Positions 48,207-57,937 of a stretch of 64,000 nt of DNA are shown piece after piece. The number at the start of each line of letters is the position of its first letter. The stretch's first letter is position 1. The notes under the pieces were generated by a model. That model had not been told where the DNA came from. It did no database searches and was given only the letters and a program-made list of their open reading frames with translations. The position numbers and the translations under genes are program-made. This DNA comes from Oleiphilaceae bacterium (lineage in GTDB: Bacteria; Pseudomonadota; Gammaproteobacteria; Pseudomonadales; Oleiphilaceae): the NCBI GenBank assembly GCA_022447365.1, contig JAKVBL010000009.1, forward strand, positions 62,001-126,000, in the 5' to 3' direction.

Positions 48207-48224
48207 ACGCATATCTCATTTTTA

Positions 48225-48253
48225 ACGGAAAGCATGCATCGCATGCTTTCCGT
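48225..48253. terminator. Hairpin after pepN, probable terminator
   Basis: ACGGAAAGCATGC, ATC, GCATGCTTTCCGT: a perfect 13-bp stem with a three-base loop. The following T-run is short (ATTTGCT), so termination may be incomplete. Confidence 0.65.
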
Positions 48254-48435
48254 ATTTGCTCAAATCTTACGTTAAAACATAGGCTTAAGCCTTCCTCTTG
48301 AAATAATTTATAACAAAAATTCGTTAGACAGAGACGAAATTTCTGCTAAAAGTTAATTAGATATAGTTATAAAACTGCATTGGCTTTTCAGATCCTTTTC
48401 TTGTGGATCAGCCTTGTTTTAATAAAGGAAATCTC

Positions 48436-49818
48436 ATGACAATAAGAACATTGCTTTTAGGCTCGGTGCTTGCTTGCGGTACGTTTGCTGCGAGTGTTGA
48501 TGCGAAAGTATCGCAAGCTGAGGCCGATAAACTGGGCAAGTCCCTTACGCCGTTTGGCTCTATAATGGAAGGCAATGAAGCGGGTACGATACCTGCTTGG
48601 AATGGTGGTCTAAAGACGCCGCCGGCTGGATATGAAGGGGCAGGGCACCATCATGTAGATCCTTTTCCCGATGACAAAATTAAATTCAGCATTGATAAAA
48701 GCAACTATCCAGGCTTTGAGAAATATATGACTCCAGGGCAATACGCCTTGATGGAAGCTTATCCAAATAGCTTTTCAATGGATGTTTACCCAACTCGACG
48801 CACACATGCTATGCCGGATTGGGTAAATCAAAATACGAAAGAAAATGCGACGACCGCTACCTTGTCAAAGGGCGGTGTGGGAATTAATGACGCATACGGT
48901 GGCATCCCATTTCCAATACTTCATGGCAGCAATCAAGACAAAGCTTTGCAAGCGATCTGGAACCATTTAACACGTTGGCGCGGTATTTTTCTTGAAGGTC
49001 GCTACACAGAGGTTGCCGTTCAAAGAGATGGCCGATTCACGCCTATAACCAAGCAACAAGAGGTTTTCTTTAACTTCCATAACCCAGAGGGAAGCTTTAA
49101 AGAAATGGATAACATCTTGTTCTATTTCTTAACCTTTAACAAAGCGCCTGCGCGACTTGCTGGTGGTGCTTTGCTTGTTCACGAAACATTAGACCAGTCT
49201 GAAGATGCACGCCAAGCATGGGATTACAATGCTGGACAGCGCCGTGTGCGTCGTGCTCCAAACTTAGCTTACGATTCTCCGATTGCTTCATCGGATAATA
49301 CTCGTACCGCTGACGACACAGATATGTATAATGGCGCGCCTGATCGCTATGATTGGGAATATAAAGGCGTTCAGGAAATCTTTATTCCGTACAATAACTA
49401 TAAGATTGGGCGTGAGGGTGTTAAATACGATGACTTAGTTATGCCTGGGCACTTGAACCCAGAGTATGTGCGCTGGGAATTACACCGAGTGCATGTCGTA
49501 GAAGCAAACCTCAAAAAAGGAGCTCGCCACATATACAAGAAGCGAGTGTTTTATATAGATGAAGACTCTTGGAGTATTGCTTTGGTTGATCAGTATGACA
49601 ACCGTGGTGAGCTTTGGAGAGTAAGCGCTGCAATGCTGAAAAACTATTACGAATTGCCGGGCACTTGGACTACCTCGGATGTTTTTCATGACTTGCAGTC
49701 GCGTCGATATAGTGTCAATGGATTGTACTCTGAAGAACGACAGGCCCCTTTGTTTGAAAGCAAGGTTCCTGGTAAACGTTATTTTAAGCCGCAGTCTTTG
49801 CGTCGCCGAGCACGATAA
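48436..49818 (+). CDS. DUF1329 family envelope protein
   Basis: About 460 residues from ATG 48436, five bases after AAGGAA. A signal peptide (TLLLGSVLACGTFAASVDA) leads into the DUF1329 domain: KLGKSLTPFGSIMEGNEAGTIPAWNGG at the start and RWRGIFLEGRYTEVAVQRDG in the middle. DUF1329 proteins resemble LolB-like lipid-binding folds and are usually found beside RND exporters, as here. A role in carrying a lipid or hydrophobic compound across the envelope is inferred. Confidence 0.86.
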   Translation: MTIRTLLLGSVLACGTFAASVDAKVSQAEADKLGKSLTPFGSIMEGNEAGTIPAWNGGLKTPPAGYEGAGHHHVDPFPDDKIKFSIDKSNYPGFEKYMTPGQYALMEAYPNSFSMDVYPTRRTHAMPDWVNQNTKENATTATLSKGGVGINDAYGGIPFPILHGSNQDKALQAIWNHLTRWRGIFLEGRYTEVAVQRDGRFTPITKQQEVFFNFHNPEGSFKEMDNILFYFLTFNKAPARLAGGALLVHETLDQSEDARQAWDYNAGQRRVRRAPNLAYDSPIASSDNTRTADDTDMYNGAPDRYDWEYKGVQEIFIPYNNYKIGREGVKYDDLVMPGHLNPEYVRWELHRVHVVEANLKKGARHIYKKRVFYIDEDSWSIALVDQYDNRGELWRVSAAMLKNYYELPGTWTTSDVFHDLQSRRYSVNGLYSEERQAPLFESKVPGKRYFKPQSLRRRAR

Positions 49819-49879
49819 CCATCTTATAGTTACATGACGCTCCATTAAATGGGGCGTTTGAACGTTTTAAGGATAATAG

Positions 49880-51040
49880 ATGAATTCTATTTTTCATCGC
49901 TGTTTTGGTCTTCTAGGGGGACGAAAGCTAGCGCAAGTATTTATAGGGGCGAGTGTTGTAGGTAGCTCGTTTTCGCTTCAAGCAACGGATGTATTAAATA
50001 CTCCTTCCTACCCTTCTGAATTAGCCTCTGAATATTTATTGGTTGATATTGAAAATCTTGGTCAGCGTTTAGTTGCTGTTGGCGCGCGAGGCCACATTAT
50101 TCATTCTGATTCGCGAGGATCTTCTTGGCAGCAAGCGGATGTTCCTGTATCTGTTTTACTCACTGCTGTTGATTTTGTCTCGTCGGATAAAGGGTGGGCA
50201 GTTGGTCATGGCGGAGTCATTCTGCATTCAAATGACGGTGGTTTAAGCTGGGTGAAACAGTTTGATGGTAACCAAGCTAATCAATCCATCATAGAGCAAG
50301 CCGAAGCTTACATCGCTGAGTTAGAGTTTGAATTAGATGAAAGTGGTGGCTCAGACGAAGATCTCGAGTATGAACTTGAAGATGCTCAATATGCGCTCGA
50401 GGATGCTGAACTTGATGCTGAAATTGGTGCGTCAAAGCCTTTCTTAGATGTTGCATTTTTGACTGACACGCATGGTTTTGCAGTGGGTGCTTATGGGTTT
50501 TTGTTCGAAACGACAGATGGTGGTCGCACATGGGAAAATGCCGGCGACCGTCTGGATAACTTAGATCGTTTTCATTTGAACGCGATTAAGGTTCTTGAAG
50601 GTGGCAATTTGATCATTGCAGGTGAAGCGGGTGTGTTGTTTACCTCAAGTGATAAAGGTCAATCTTGGGATACGGTAAATAGTCCGTATGAAGGTTCGTT
50701 TTTCGGTGTTTTGCCTCTCAAGGATAAAAACAGCGCCTTGGTATTTGGTCTCCGTGGAAACTTGTTTAAGACCGTCAATGCTGGTCGCTCGTGGTCAAAA
50801 GTTGATTCGGGCACAGAAAGTTCACTGATGGGCGGTGCGTTAGATGGTAATAAGCAAATTAGCATTACTGGTAATGCAGGGACTGTGATAGTCAGCAATG
50901 ATGGCGGTGAAACATTCTCTTCGTATTCCCGCGCAGATCGTTTAGGTCATACTGCGATGGTTTACATTACCCGTGATCGTTTGGCGCTCGTGGGTGAGTC
51001 TGGCGTGGAGTTAGTTAGTCCATCAGGCAAGAATCTTTAG
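49880..51040 (+). CDS. YCF48/HCF136-like beta-propeller protein, exported
   Basis: A 386-residue protein with a signal peptide and repeated BNR-like blades (SDKGWAVGHGGVILHSNDGGLSW, DTHGFAVGAYGFLFETTDGGRTW, FTSSDKGQSWDTV). It fits the YCF48/HCF136 family, known as a photosystem II assembly factor but common beside RND exporters in non-photosynthetic bacteria. An acidic helical insert (about 134-183) interrupts the propeller. AAGGA precedes the ATG. It sits between the DUF1329 and RND genes. Confidence 0.85.
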   Translation: MNSIFHRCFGLLGGRKLAQVFIGASVVGSSFSLQATDVLNTPSYPSELASEYLLVDIENLGQRLVAVGARGHIIHSDSRGSSWQQADVPVSVLLTAVDFVSSDKGWAVGHGGVILHSNDGGLSWVKQFDGNQANQSIIEQAEAYIAELEFELDESGGSDEDLEYELEDAQYALEDAELDAEIGASKPFLDVAFLTDTHGFAVGAYGFLFETTDGGRTWENAGDRLDNLDRFHLNAIKVLEGGNLIIAGEAGVLFTSSDKGQSWDTVNSPYEGSFFGVLPLKDKNSALVFGLRGNLFKTVNAGRSWSKVDSGTESSLMGGALDGNKQISITGNAGTVIVSNDGGETFSSYSRADRLGHTAMVYITRDRLALVGESGVELVSPSGKNL

Positions 51041-51077
51041 ACAATTTTTACTAGTGATAGTGTAAGAGGATTTACGA

Positions 51078-53438
51078 ATGGCAAATGCCGATCAAAGTTC
51101 TGCGGGAACGAACAATAGTGTTGGTTCCGGTATGGTCGCGGAGCGCTTAATATTTAAAAATCGCCCAGTGATTCTGGGGATTTTTCTTCTAATAACCGCT
51201 TTTTTAGGCTTTAACGCAGCCCAAATAAAACCCGATGCATCTTTTGAGCGATTGATTCCGTTAGAGCATGAGTTTGTTCAAAATATGATGGACAACCGTT
51301 CTGATTTGGAGAATTTAGGAAACTTTATTCGTATTGCTGTAGCAGCGAAAGATGGAGATATTTTTAACAAAGCGTACATGGAGACGCTTAGTGAATTGAC
51401 TGATGAGGTGTTTTATCTCTCGGGTGTTGACCGATCATCTTTGAAGTCTCTTTGGACGCCAAACGTGCGTTGGGTCGAAGTAACCGAAGATGGTTTTCAG
51501 GGTGGCCCTGTTATTCCTAACGGTTATGATGGTTCTCAAGCATCATTGGATCAGTTGCGTGCCAATATATTGAAGTCTGGTCAAGTTGGTAGTTTAGTTG
51601 CCGATGACTTCAAATCGACCATTATTTATGCGCCGTTATTTGAAATTAACCCAGAAACTCAAGAGCCTCTCGATTACCAAGCGTTCTCTAAAGAGCTTGA
51701 GGAAAAGGTTCGCGAGAAATACCAAGCATCTAATCCAAATATTTCGATTCATATTGTAGGCTTTGCGAAAAAAGTCGGTGACTTGATTGACGGTATTGGT
51801 GCGATCGCGACGTTCGCGCTTGTTACTATCGGTTTAACACTTAGCTTCTTGTATATCTATTCTCGCTGTCCAATCGCGACAGTGATTCCAATTGTGACTT
51901 CTATTGTCGCTGTTATTTGGCAGCTCGGTTTATTGCGTTTGTTTGGTTATGGGCTCGACCCGTATTCGGTGCTAATTCCATTCCTGGTATTTGCGATTGG
52001 TATTAGCCACGGTGTTCAAATTGTAAATCAGATTGCTGTTCAGCAAGCCTCGGGCCTAAATGCGCTTATGAGTGCACGCATGGCATTTCGTAACTTAGTG
52101 CGTCCGGGCATTTTGGCTTTAGTGAGTGATGCGATTGGTTTCTTAACGTTGTTCTTCATTGAGATTGAAGTTATTCGTGACCTAGCTGTTGCCGCAGGTC
52201 TAGGTGTCGCTGTGATCATTGTGACGAACCTTATTTTGCACCCAGTGATGATGTCTTATACCGGTTTGAGTAAAGGCGGACTGAAGCATGCGAAGAAGGT
52301 TGAAATGAGTGATCATAAACCATGGCGTGTGCTTTCATTTATGTCTCATCAGAGTATTGCACCTATCTCTATTATGATTGCGATCCTAGGCTGTGTAATT
52401 GGTCTGTACTATCAAAAAGATCTAAAAATTGGTGACTTAGATCGTGGTGCTCCGGAGCTAAGGCCAGACTCCAGATACAACCTAGATAATGAATTTATTA
52501 TTGATAACTACAGTACCAGTGCTGATATTCTTGTTGTGATGGTGAAAACTCCGCCAGAGCAATGTGCTTCGTATGAGTTATTGGACGTAATGGATCGCAT
52601 GCAATGGCGTCTAGAGAATGTTGAAGGTGTGCAATCTACAGCGTCGCTCGTAACGGTCTCTAAGCTTGTTACTAAAGCATTGAACGAAGGTAGTTTTAAG
52701 TGGTTCGAATTATCGCGTAATCAGTCGATTATCAATTCATCTATTCAACGAGCGCCATCGGGCTTGATGAATACGGACTGTAGTATGACGCCAATGATCG
52801 TGTATCTCGATGACCATAAGGCTGAGACACTTGATCGTGTGATACAAGAGATGCAGGTCTTAATTGAAGAGTACCCGAGCGAAAACTATGAGTTCCTGCT
52901 CGCGGCAGGTAATGCCGGTGTTGAAGCCGCAACTAATCAGGTGATTGAAAAAGCGAAAACTGTGATGCTGCTTTCTGTTTATGCAGTGGTCAGTTTCTTG
53001 TGTTTGATTACCTTCCGTTCGATTGCGGCAGTAGTGTGTATCATCACTCCTCTAGCCTTAACGTCAGTTCTGTGTGAGGCGCTAATGGCGCAATTAGGCA
53101 TTGGTGTGAAGGTGGCAACTTTGCCAGTTATTGCGCTTGGTGTGGGTATTGGTGTCGATTATGGGATCTATATTTACAGCCAGCTAGAGACTAAGTTGAA
53201 AGAAGGCTTGGTTTTGCAGGAGGCTTATTTCCAAACACTTCGTACGACAGGTAAAGCAGTAAGCTTCACTGGTGTTACTTTGGGTATTGGTGTTTGTACC
53301 TGGATCTTCTCTCCGATTAAGTTCCAAGCAGATATGGGAATCTTGTTGTTCTTTATGTTCTTGTGGAACATGATCGGTTCAATGTGGTTGCTTCCAGCGC
53401 TTGCGCGTTTCTTGGTGAAAACCAAGAAAACGGCATAA
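51078..53438 (+). CDS. RND superfamily exporter (MMPL-like)
   Basis: A 786-residue membrane protein with the RND/MMPL layout: one helix near residue 30, a large periplasmic loop, a group of membrane helices including the SSD-like segment FLVFAIGISHGVQIVNQIA, a second periplasmic loop, and a second helix group with LGVGIGVDYGIYIYSQ. MMPL proteins export lipids or hydrophobic compounds. The partner genes DUF1329 and YCF48 upstream suggest an envelope transport unit. AAGAGG precedes the ATG. Confidence 0.9.
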   Translation: MANADQSSAGTNNSVGSGMVAERLIFKNRPVILGIFLLITAFLGFNAAQIKPDASFERLIPLEHEFVQNMMDNRSDLENLGNFIRIAVAAKDGDIFNKAYMETLSELTDEVFYLSGVDRSSLKSLWTPNVRWVEVTEDGFQGGPVIPNGYDGSQASLDQLRANILKSGQVGSLVADDFKSTIIYAPLFEINPETQEPLDYQAFSKELEEKVREKYQASNPNISIHIVGFAKKVGDLIDGIGAIATFALVTIGLTLSFLYIYSRCPIATVIPIVTSIVAVIWQLGLLRLFGYGLDPYSVLIPFLVFAIGISHGVQIVNQIAVQQASGLNALMSARMAFRNLVRPGILALVSDAIGFLTLFFIEIEVIRDLAVAAGLGVAVIIVTNLILHPVMMSYTGLSKGGLKHAKKVEMSDHKPWRVLSFMSHQSIAPISIMIAILGCVIGLYYQKDLKIGDLDRGAPELRPDSRYNLDNEFIIDNYSTSADILVVMVKTPPEQCASYELLDVMDRMQWRLENVEGVQSTASLVTVSKLVTKALNEGSFKWFELSRNQSIINSSIQRAPSGLMNTDCSMTPMIVYLDDHKAETLDRVIQEMQVLIEEYPSENYEFLLAAGNAGVEAATNQVIEKAKTVMLLSVYAVVSFLCLITFRSIAAVVCIITPLALTSVLCEALMAQLGIGVKVATLPVIALGVGIGVDYGIYIYSQLETKLKEGLVLQEAYFQTLRTTGKAVSFTGVTLGIGVCTWIFSPIKFQADMGILLFFMFLWNMIGSMWLLPALARFLVKTKKTA

Positions 53439-53499
53439 ATTCTTGAGTACAGTGTTCGATCTAGATATCGGGCGTTGTTCTCACAAATTATTAAATATG

Positions 53500-53530
53500 G
53501 CCGACTTCTATAGTCGGCTGTTTCATTTTG
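53500..53530 (+). terminator. Hairpin after the RND gene, probable terminator
   Basis: GCCGACT, TCTAT loop, AGTCGGC at 53500-53518, followed by a T-rich stretch (TGTTTCATTTT) about 60 bases past the stop codon. Confidence 0.65.
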
Positions 53531-53616
53531 GAGCGAATCGTATAAAATCCGCTCTCTTTTATTTTTTATACCATCATGTGACCCATTGTAGGGGCCACCA
53601 CTGAAGCGAGGTTGAT

Positions 53617-55554
53617 GTGCCAGTAATTACTCTTCCCGACGGTTCTAACCGTTCTTTTGATAAAGCAGTCTCCATTTTAGAAGTTGCGCAGGATATTGGT
53701 CCTGGTTTAGCTAAAGCGACCATTGCAGGCCGTGTTAATGGCGAATTAAAAGACGCTTGTGATATCATCGAAGGCGATGCAGAGCTTAGTATTATTACCG
53801 GTCGAGATGATGAAGGCGTTGAGATTATTCGTCATTCTTGTGCGCATTTATTAGGTCATGCGATCAAGCAATTGTGGCCTGACACGAAAATGGCAATCGG
53901 TCCTGTTATCGAAAATGGTTTCTATTACGACATCGATCTTGAGCACAAGTTAACGGACGAAGATGTCGAAAAACTCGAGAAGCGTATGCTCGAGCTTGCT
54001 AAAACGGATTATGACGTTGTTAAGAAAGTGGCAACTTGGCAAGAAGCTGTTGATACCTTCAAAGAACGTGGTGAGACATATAAGTTAGAGATTCTGGAAC
54101 GTGATATTCCGAAAGATGCGACGCCGGGTCTTTATCACCACGAAGAATATATTGATATGTGTCGTGGGCCGCATGTACCGAACATGAAATTCTGCCATCA
54201 CTTTAAGTTGATGCGAGTTTCAGGTGCCTACTGGCGCGGTGATTCTGACAACAAAATGCTGCAACGTATTTACGGAACAGCATTCGCGGATAAAAAACAG
54301 CTTAAGCAGCATTTAAATCGTTTAGTTGAAGCAGAGAAGCGTGACCATCGTAAGATCGGTAAGAAACTTGATTTGTTCCATATGCAGGACGAAGCGCCTG
54401 GATCAGTTTTTTGGCATCCGAAAGGTTGGAAGCTCTTTAATAGCCTTATTGGCTACATGCGTGTGCGTCAAGAGCGTGCCGGTTATATTGAAGTAAATAC
54501 CCCAGACGTTATGGATCGGAGCCTTTGGGAGACGTCAGGTCACTGGTTTAATTATCGAGAAAACATGTTTACGACTGATACTGAAGATGGTCGTAATTTC
54601 GCACTTAAGCCAATGAACTGCCCTGGCTCAGTGCTGATGTTCTCACAAGGTCTCAAGAGCTATAAAGACTTACCTTTGCGCATGGCAGAATTCGGCAAGG
54701 TGCATCGCTATGAGCCTTCAGGTTCTTTGCATGGCTTAATGCGCGTTCGCCACTTTACGCAAGATGATGCGCACATCTACTGTACTGAACAGCAGATGGA
54801 ACAAGAGTGTATTGATGTTGTAGCTCTTGTTTTGGATATCTATAAAGACTTCGGATTTGATGATGTAGTAATCAAATTGTCTACTCGACCAGAAAAGCGT
54901 ATTGGTAGTGATGAGGTATGGGACAAGTTGGAGGGCGCTTTAAGTAACGCTCTTGAGGCTATGGACTTGGATTATGTTTTGTACCCGGGTGAAGGTGCTT
55001 TCTACGGCCCGAAGCTTGAATTTGTGCTAAGAGATGCGATTGGTCGAGATTGGCAGTGCGGTACCTTACAGGTCGATATGAACTTGCCTGAGCGCTTTGA
55101 TATTTCTTATGTCGATGAAGAGGGTGAGCGTGGCAAACGGCCGGTGATGTTGCACCGAGCTTTGTTCGGCTCTTTAGAACGTTTTATTGGTATATTGATT
55201 GAGCATTACGAAGGTGCGATGCCGTTTTGGTTAGCTCCAGAGCAGGCTGTAATCTTAAATATTACCGATAAACAGTCAGAATATTGTGAAATATTGCGAG
55301 AAAAGCTATATACACAGGGCTTTAGGGCTCACTTGGACTTGAGAAACGAGAAAATCGGCTTTAAAATCCGCGAGCACACAATTGCCAAGGTTCCTTATTT
55401 GCTTGTTGTGGGTGATAAGGAAATGGAAAGTGGGACCGTGGCTGTCCGAACACGCAAGGGTGAAGACCTTGGTGTGATGACTCAAGATCAAGTACTAGAA
55501 CTATTTGAAAAAGAGTCTAAAAATAAAGGACGTAGCACAGACACTAGTGAGTAG
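53617..55554 (+). CDS. thrS: Threonine-tRNA ligase
   Basis: A 645-residue threonyl-tRNA synthetase starting at GTG 53617 with GAGG five bases upstream. It has the N-terminal TGS domain ([14 protein letters not shown]), the editing domain with [16 protein letters not shown] and the class II catalytic core ([30 protein letters not shown]; zinc site residues Cys and His), and the anticodon-binding domain. It charges tRNA-Thr. A hairpin at its stop codon (55547-55570) precedes the infC gene. Confidence 0.97.
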   Translation: MPVITLPDGSNRSFDKAVSILEVAQDIGPGLAKATIAGRVNGELKDACDIIEGDAELSIITGRDDEGVEIIRHSCAHLLGHAIKQLWPDTKMAIGPVIENGFYYDIDLEHKLTDEDVEKLEKRMLELAKTDYDVVKKVATWQEAVDTFKERGETYKLEILERDIPKDATPGLYHHEEYIDMCRGPHVPNMKFCHHFKLMRVSGAYWRGDSDNKMLQRIYGTAFADKKQLKQHLNRLVEAEKRDHRKIGKKLDLFHMQDEAPGSVFWHPKGWKLFNSLIGYMRVRQERAGYIEVNTPDVMDRSLWETSGHWFNYRENMFTTDTEDGRNFALKPMNCPGSVLMFSQGLKSYKDLPLRMAEFGKVHRYEPSGSLHGLMRVRHFTQDDAHIYCTEQQMEQECIDVVALVLDIYKDFGFDDVVIKLSTRPEKRIGSDEVWDKLEGALSNALEAMDLDYVLYPGEGAFYGPKLEFVLRDAIGRDWQCGTLQVDMNLPERFDISYVDEEGERGKRPVMLHRALFGSLERFIGILIEHYEGAMPFWLAPEQAVILNITDKQSEYCEILREKLYTQGFRAHLDLRNEKIGFKIREHTIAKVPYLLVVGDKEMESGTVAVRTRKGEDLGVMTQDQVLELFEKESKNKGRSTDTSE

Positions 55555-55608
55555 CGTTTAGCTTACTCACGGCTGTCTTTTTGTTTTTGATTAATTGGAG
55601 AATTCGAC

Positions 55609-56145
55609 ATTAAGCGAAATAACCAAATGGGGAAGGCGAAGAAGGCCACCATTAATGAGAATATCGTAGCGGACGAAGTACGTTTAATTGCAGAGGATGG
55701 CGAACAAGTTGGTATCGTGCCTCTTAAAGATGCTCTTGCAAGAGCGGAAAGCGTGTCTTTGGATCTTGTTCAGATTGCAGATAGCGATCCTGTTGTGTGT
55801 AAGATCATGGACTACGGCAAGAAGATATTCGAAGAGAAAAAACAAAAGGCAGCTCAGCGCAAGAAGCAAAAGCAGACCCAAGTTAAAGAAATTAAGTTAA
55901 GGCCAGGGACGGAAGAAGGGGATTATCAGGTAAAACTGCGCAACCTGATACGTTTCCTTGAAAATGGGGACAAGGCTAAGGTGACGATTCGTTATCGAGG
56001 TCGTGAAATGGCCCATCAGGAGATCGGCATGCAAGCACTTGAAAGGATCGAACGTGATCTTGAAGAGTACGGTACTGTCGAACAGCGACCAAAAATGGAA
56101 GGTCGTCAAATGATGATGGTTCTAGCCCCTAAAAAGAGAAAGTAA
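55609..56145 (+). CDS. infC: Translation initiation factor IF-3 with ATT start
   Basis: IF-3, about 178 residues. The start is an ATT at 55609, 18 bases upstream of the first in-frame ATG: GGAG lies at 55597-55600, eight bases before the ATT, while the ATG at 55627 has no site. The N-terminus then reads (M)[18 protein letters not shown], aligning with the known Pseudomonas IF-3 (IKRE...INENI). Rare ATT starts are conserved in infC and allow IF-3 to repress its own translation. [11 protein letters not shown] and [14 protein letters not shown] are typical. It is followed by rpmI and rplT. Confidence 0.9.
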   Translation: MKRNNQMGKAKKATINENIVADEVRLIAEDGEQVGIVPLKDALARAESVSLDLVQIADSDPVVCKIMDYGKKIFEEKKQKAAQRKKQKQTQVKEIKLRPGTEEGDYQVKLRNLIRFLENGDKAKVTIRYRGREMAHQEIGMQALERIERDLEEYGTVEQRPKMEGRQMMMVLAPKKRK

Positions 56146-56221
56146 AACACAGCTGTGGTTACTCGCCACAACTAGGCGCTTTGTTTTACTCAAATATTGA
56201 TCCAATGCGGAGTGAGTTATT

Positions 56222-56413
56222 ATGCCTAAGATGAAAGTAAAAAGCGGTGCGGCTAAACGCTTTAAAAAGACAGCCAACGGATTCAAGCATAAGCAATCCT
56301 TTACTAGCCACATTTTGACCAAAAAGTCGCCAAAGCGTAAGCGTCAGCTTCGCGGTTGCAAGCAAGTTGCAGACGCGGATCAAGCGTCAATCAAGCGCAT
56401 GTTGCGTATCTAA
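56222..56413 (+). CDS. rpmI: Ribosomal protein L35
   Basis: A 63-residue L35 ([31 protein letters not shown]), basic throughout. It lies between infC and rplT as usual. In E. coli this operon is repressed by L20 binding to the rpmI leader; the 76-bp spacer here could hold a similar structure (CACAGCTGTGG palindrome). Confidence 0.96.
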   Translation: MPKMKVKSGAAKRFKKTANGFKHKQSFTSHILTKKSPKRKRQLRGCKQVADADQASIKRMLRI

Positions 56414-56445
56414 TTGGTTCAAAAAATTTAGTTTAGGAGAACACT

Positions 56446-56805
56446 ATGCCTCGCGTAAAACGTGGAGTTACCGCGCACCGTCGCCACAAGAAAGTATTAA
56501 AGCAAGCTAAAGGTTACTACGGAGCTCGTAGCCGAGTATTTCGTGTAGCTAAACAAGCAGTTATCAAAGCTGGTCAATATGCATACCGTGACCGTAAGCA
56601 GCGTAAGCGTCAATTCCGTCAATTGTGGATTGCACGTATCAATGCTGGTGCGCGTTTGAACGGTTTGTCATACAGCCGTCTTATTGCTGGCTTGAAAAAA
56701 TCAAACGTTGAAATCGATCGTAAAGTTCTTGCAGATCTCGCAATGAACGATGCGCCTGTATTTGCAGCGGTTGTTGAAAAGGCTAAATCAGCATTAGCTA
56801 ACTAA
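56446..56805 (+). CDS. rplT: Ribosomal protein L20
   Basis: A 119-residue L20 ([51 protein letters not shown]). It organises 23S rRNA in large-subunit assembly and is the likely autoregulator of rpmI-rplT. AGGAGA precedes the ATG. Confidence 0.97.
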   Translation: MPRVKRGVTAHRRHKKVLKQAKGYYGARSRVFRVAKQAVIKAGQYAYRDRKQRKRQFRQLWIARINAGARLNGLSYSRLIAGLKKSNVEIDRKVLADLAMNDAPVFAAVVEKAKSALAN

Positions 56806-56875
56806 AAGCCGTTTGTGAGGAACTGTTGAAAAGCTAATTTAGATTCAGCAGCCCGCACGAATCGAGCACATTTTA

Positions 56876-56905
56876 ATAGGGGGCTATGCCCCCTATTTTT
56901 GTTTT
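56876..56905 (+). terminator. Terminator or attenuator before pheS
   Basis: ATAGGGGGC, TAT, GCCCCCTAT (9-bp GC-rich stem) followed by TTTTGTTTT. It sits between rplT and pheS, 13 bases before the pheS ATG, where E. coli has the pheM attenuator. It may end the ribosomal unit or attenuate pheST. I found no upstream leader peptide rich in Phe codons. Confidence 0.85.
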
Positions 56906-56918
56906 CGGAGAACAATAA

Positions 56919-57917
<999 letters not shown>

Positions 57918-57937
57918 AAATAGAAAGTGGAATCTCA

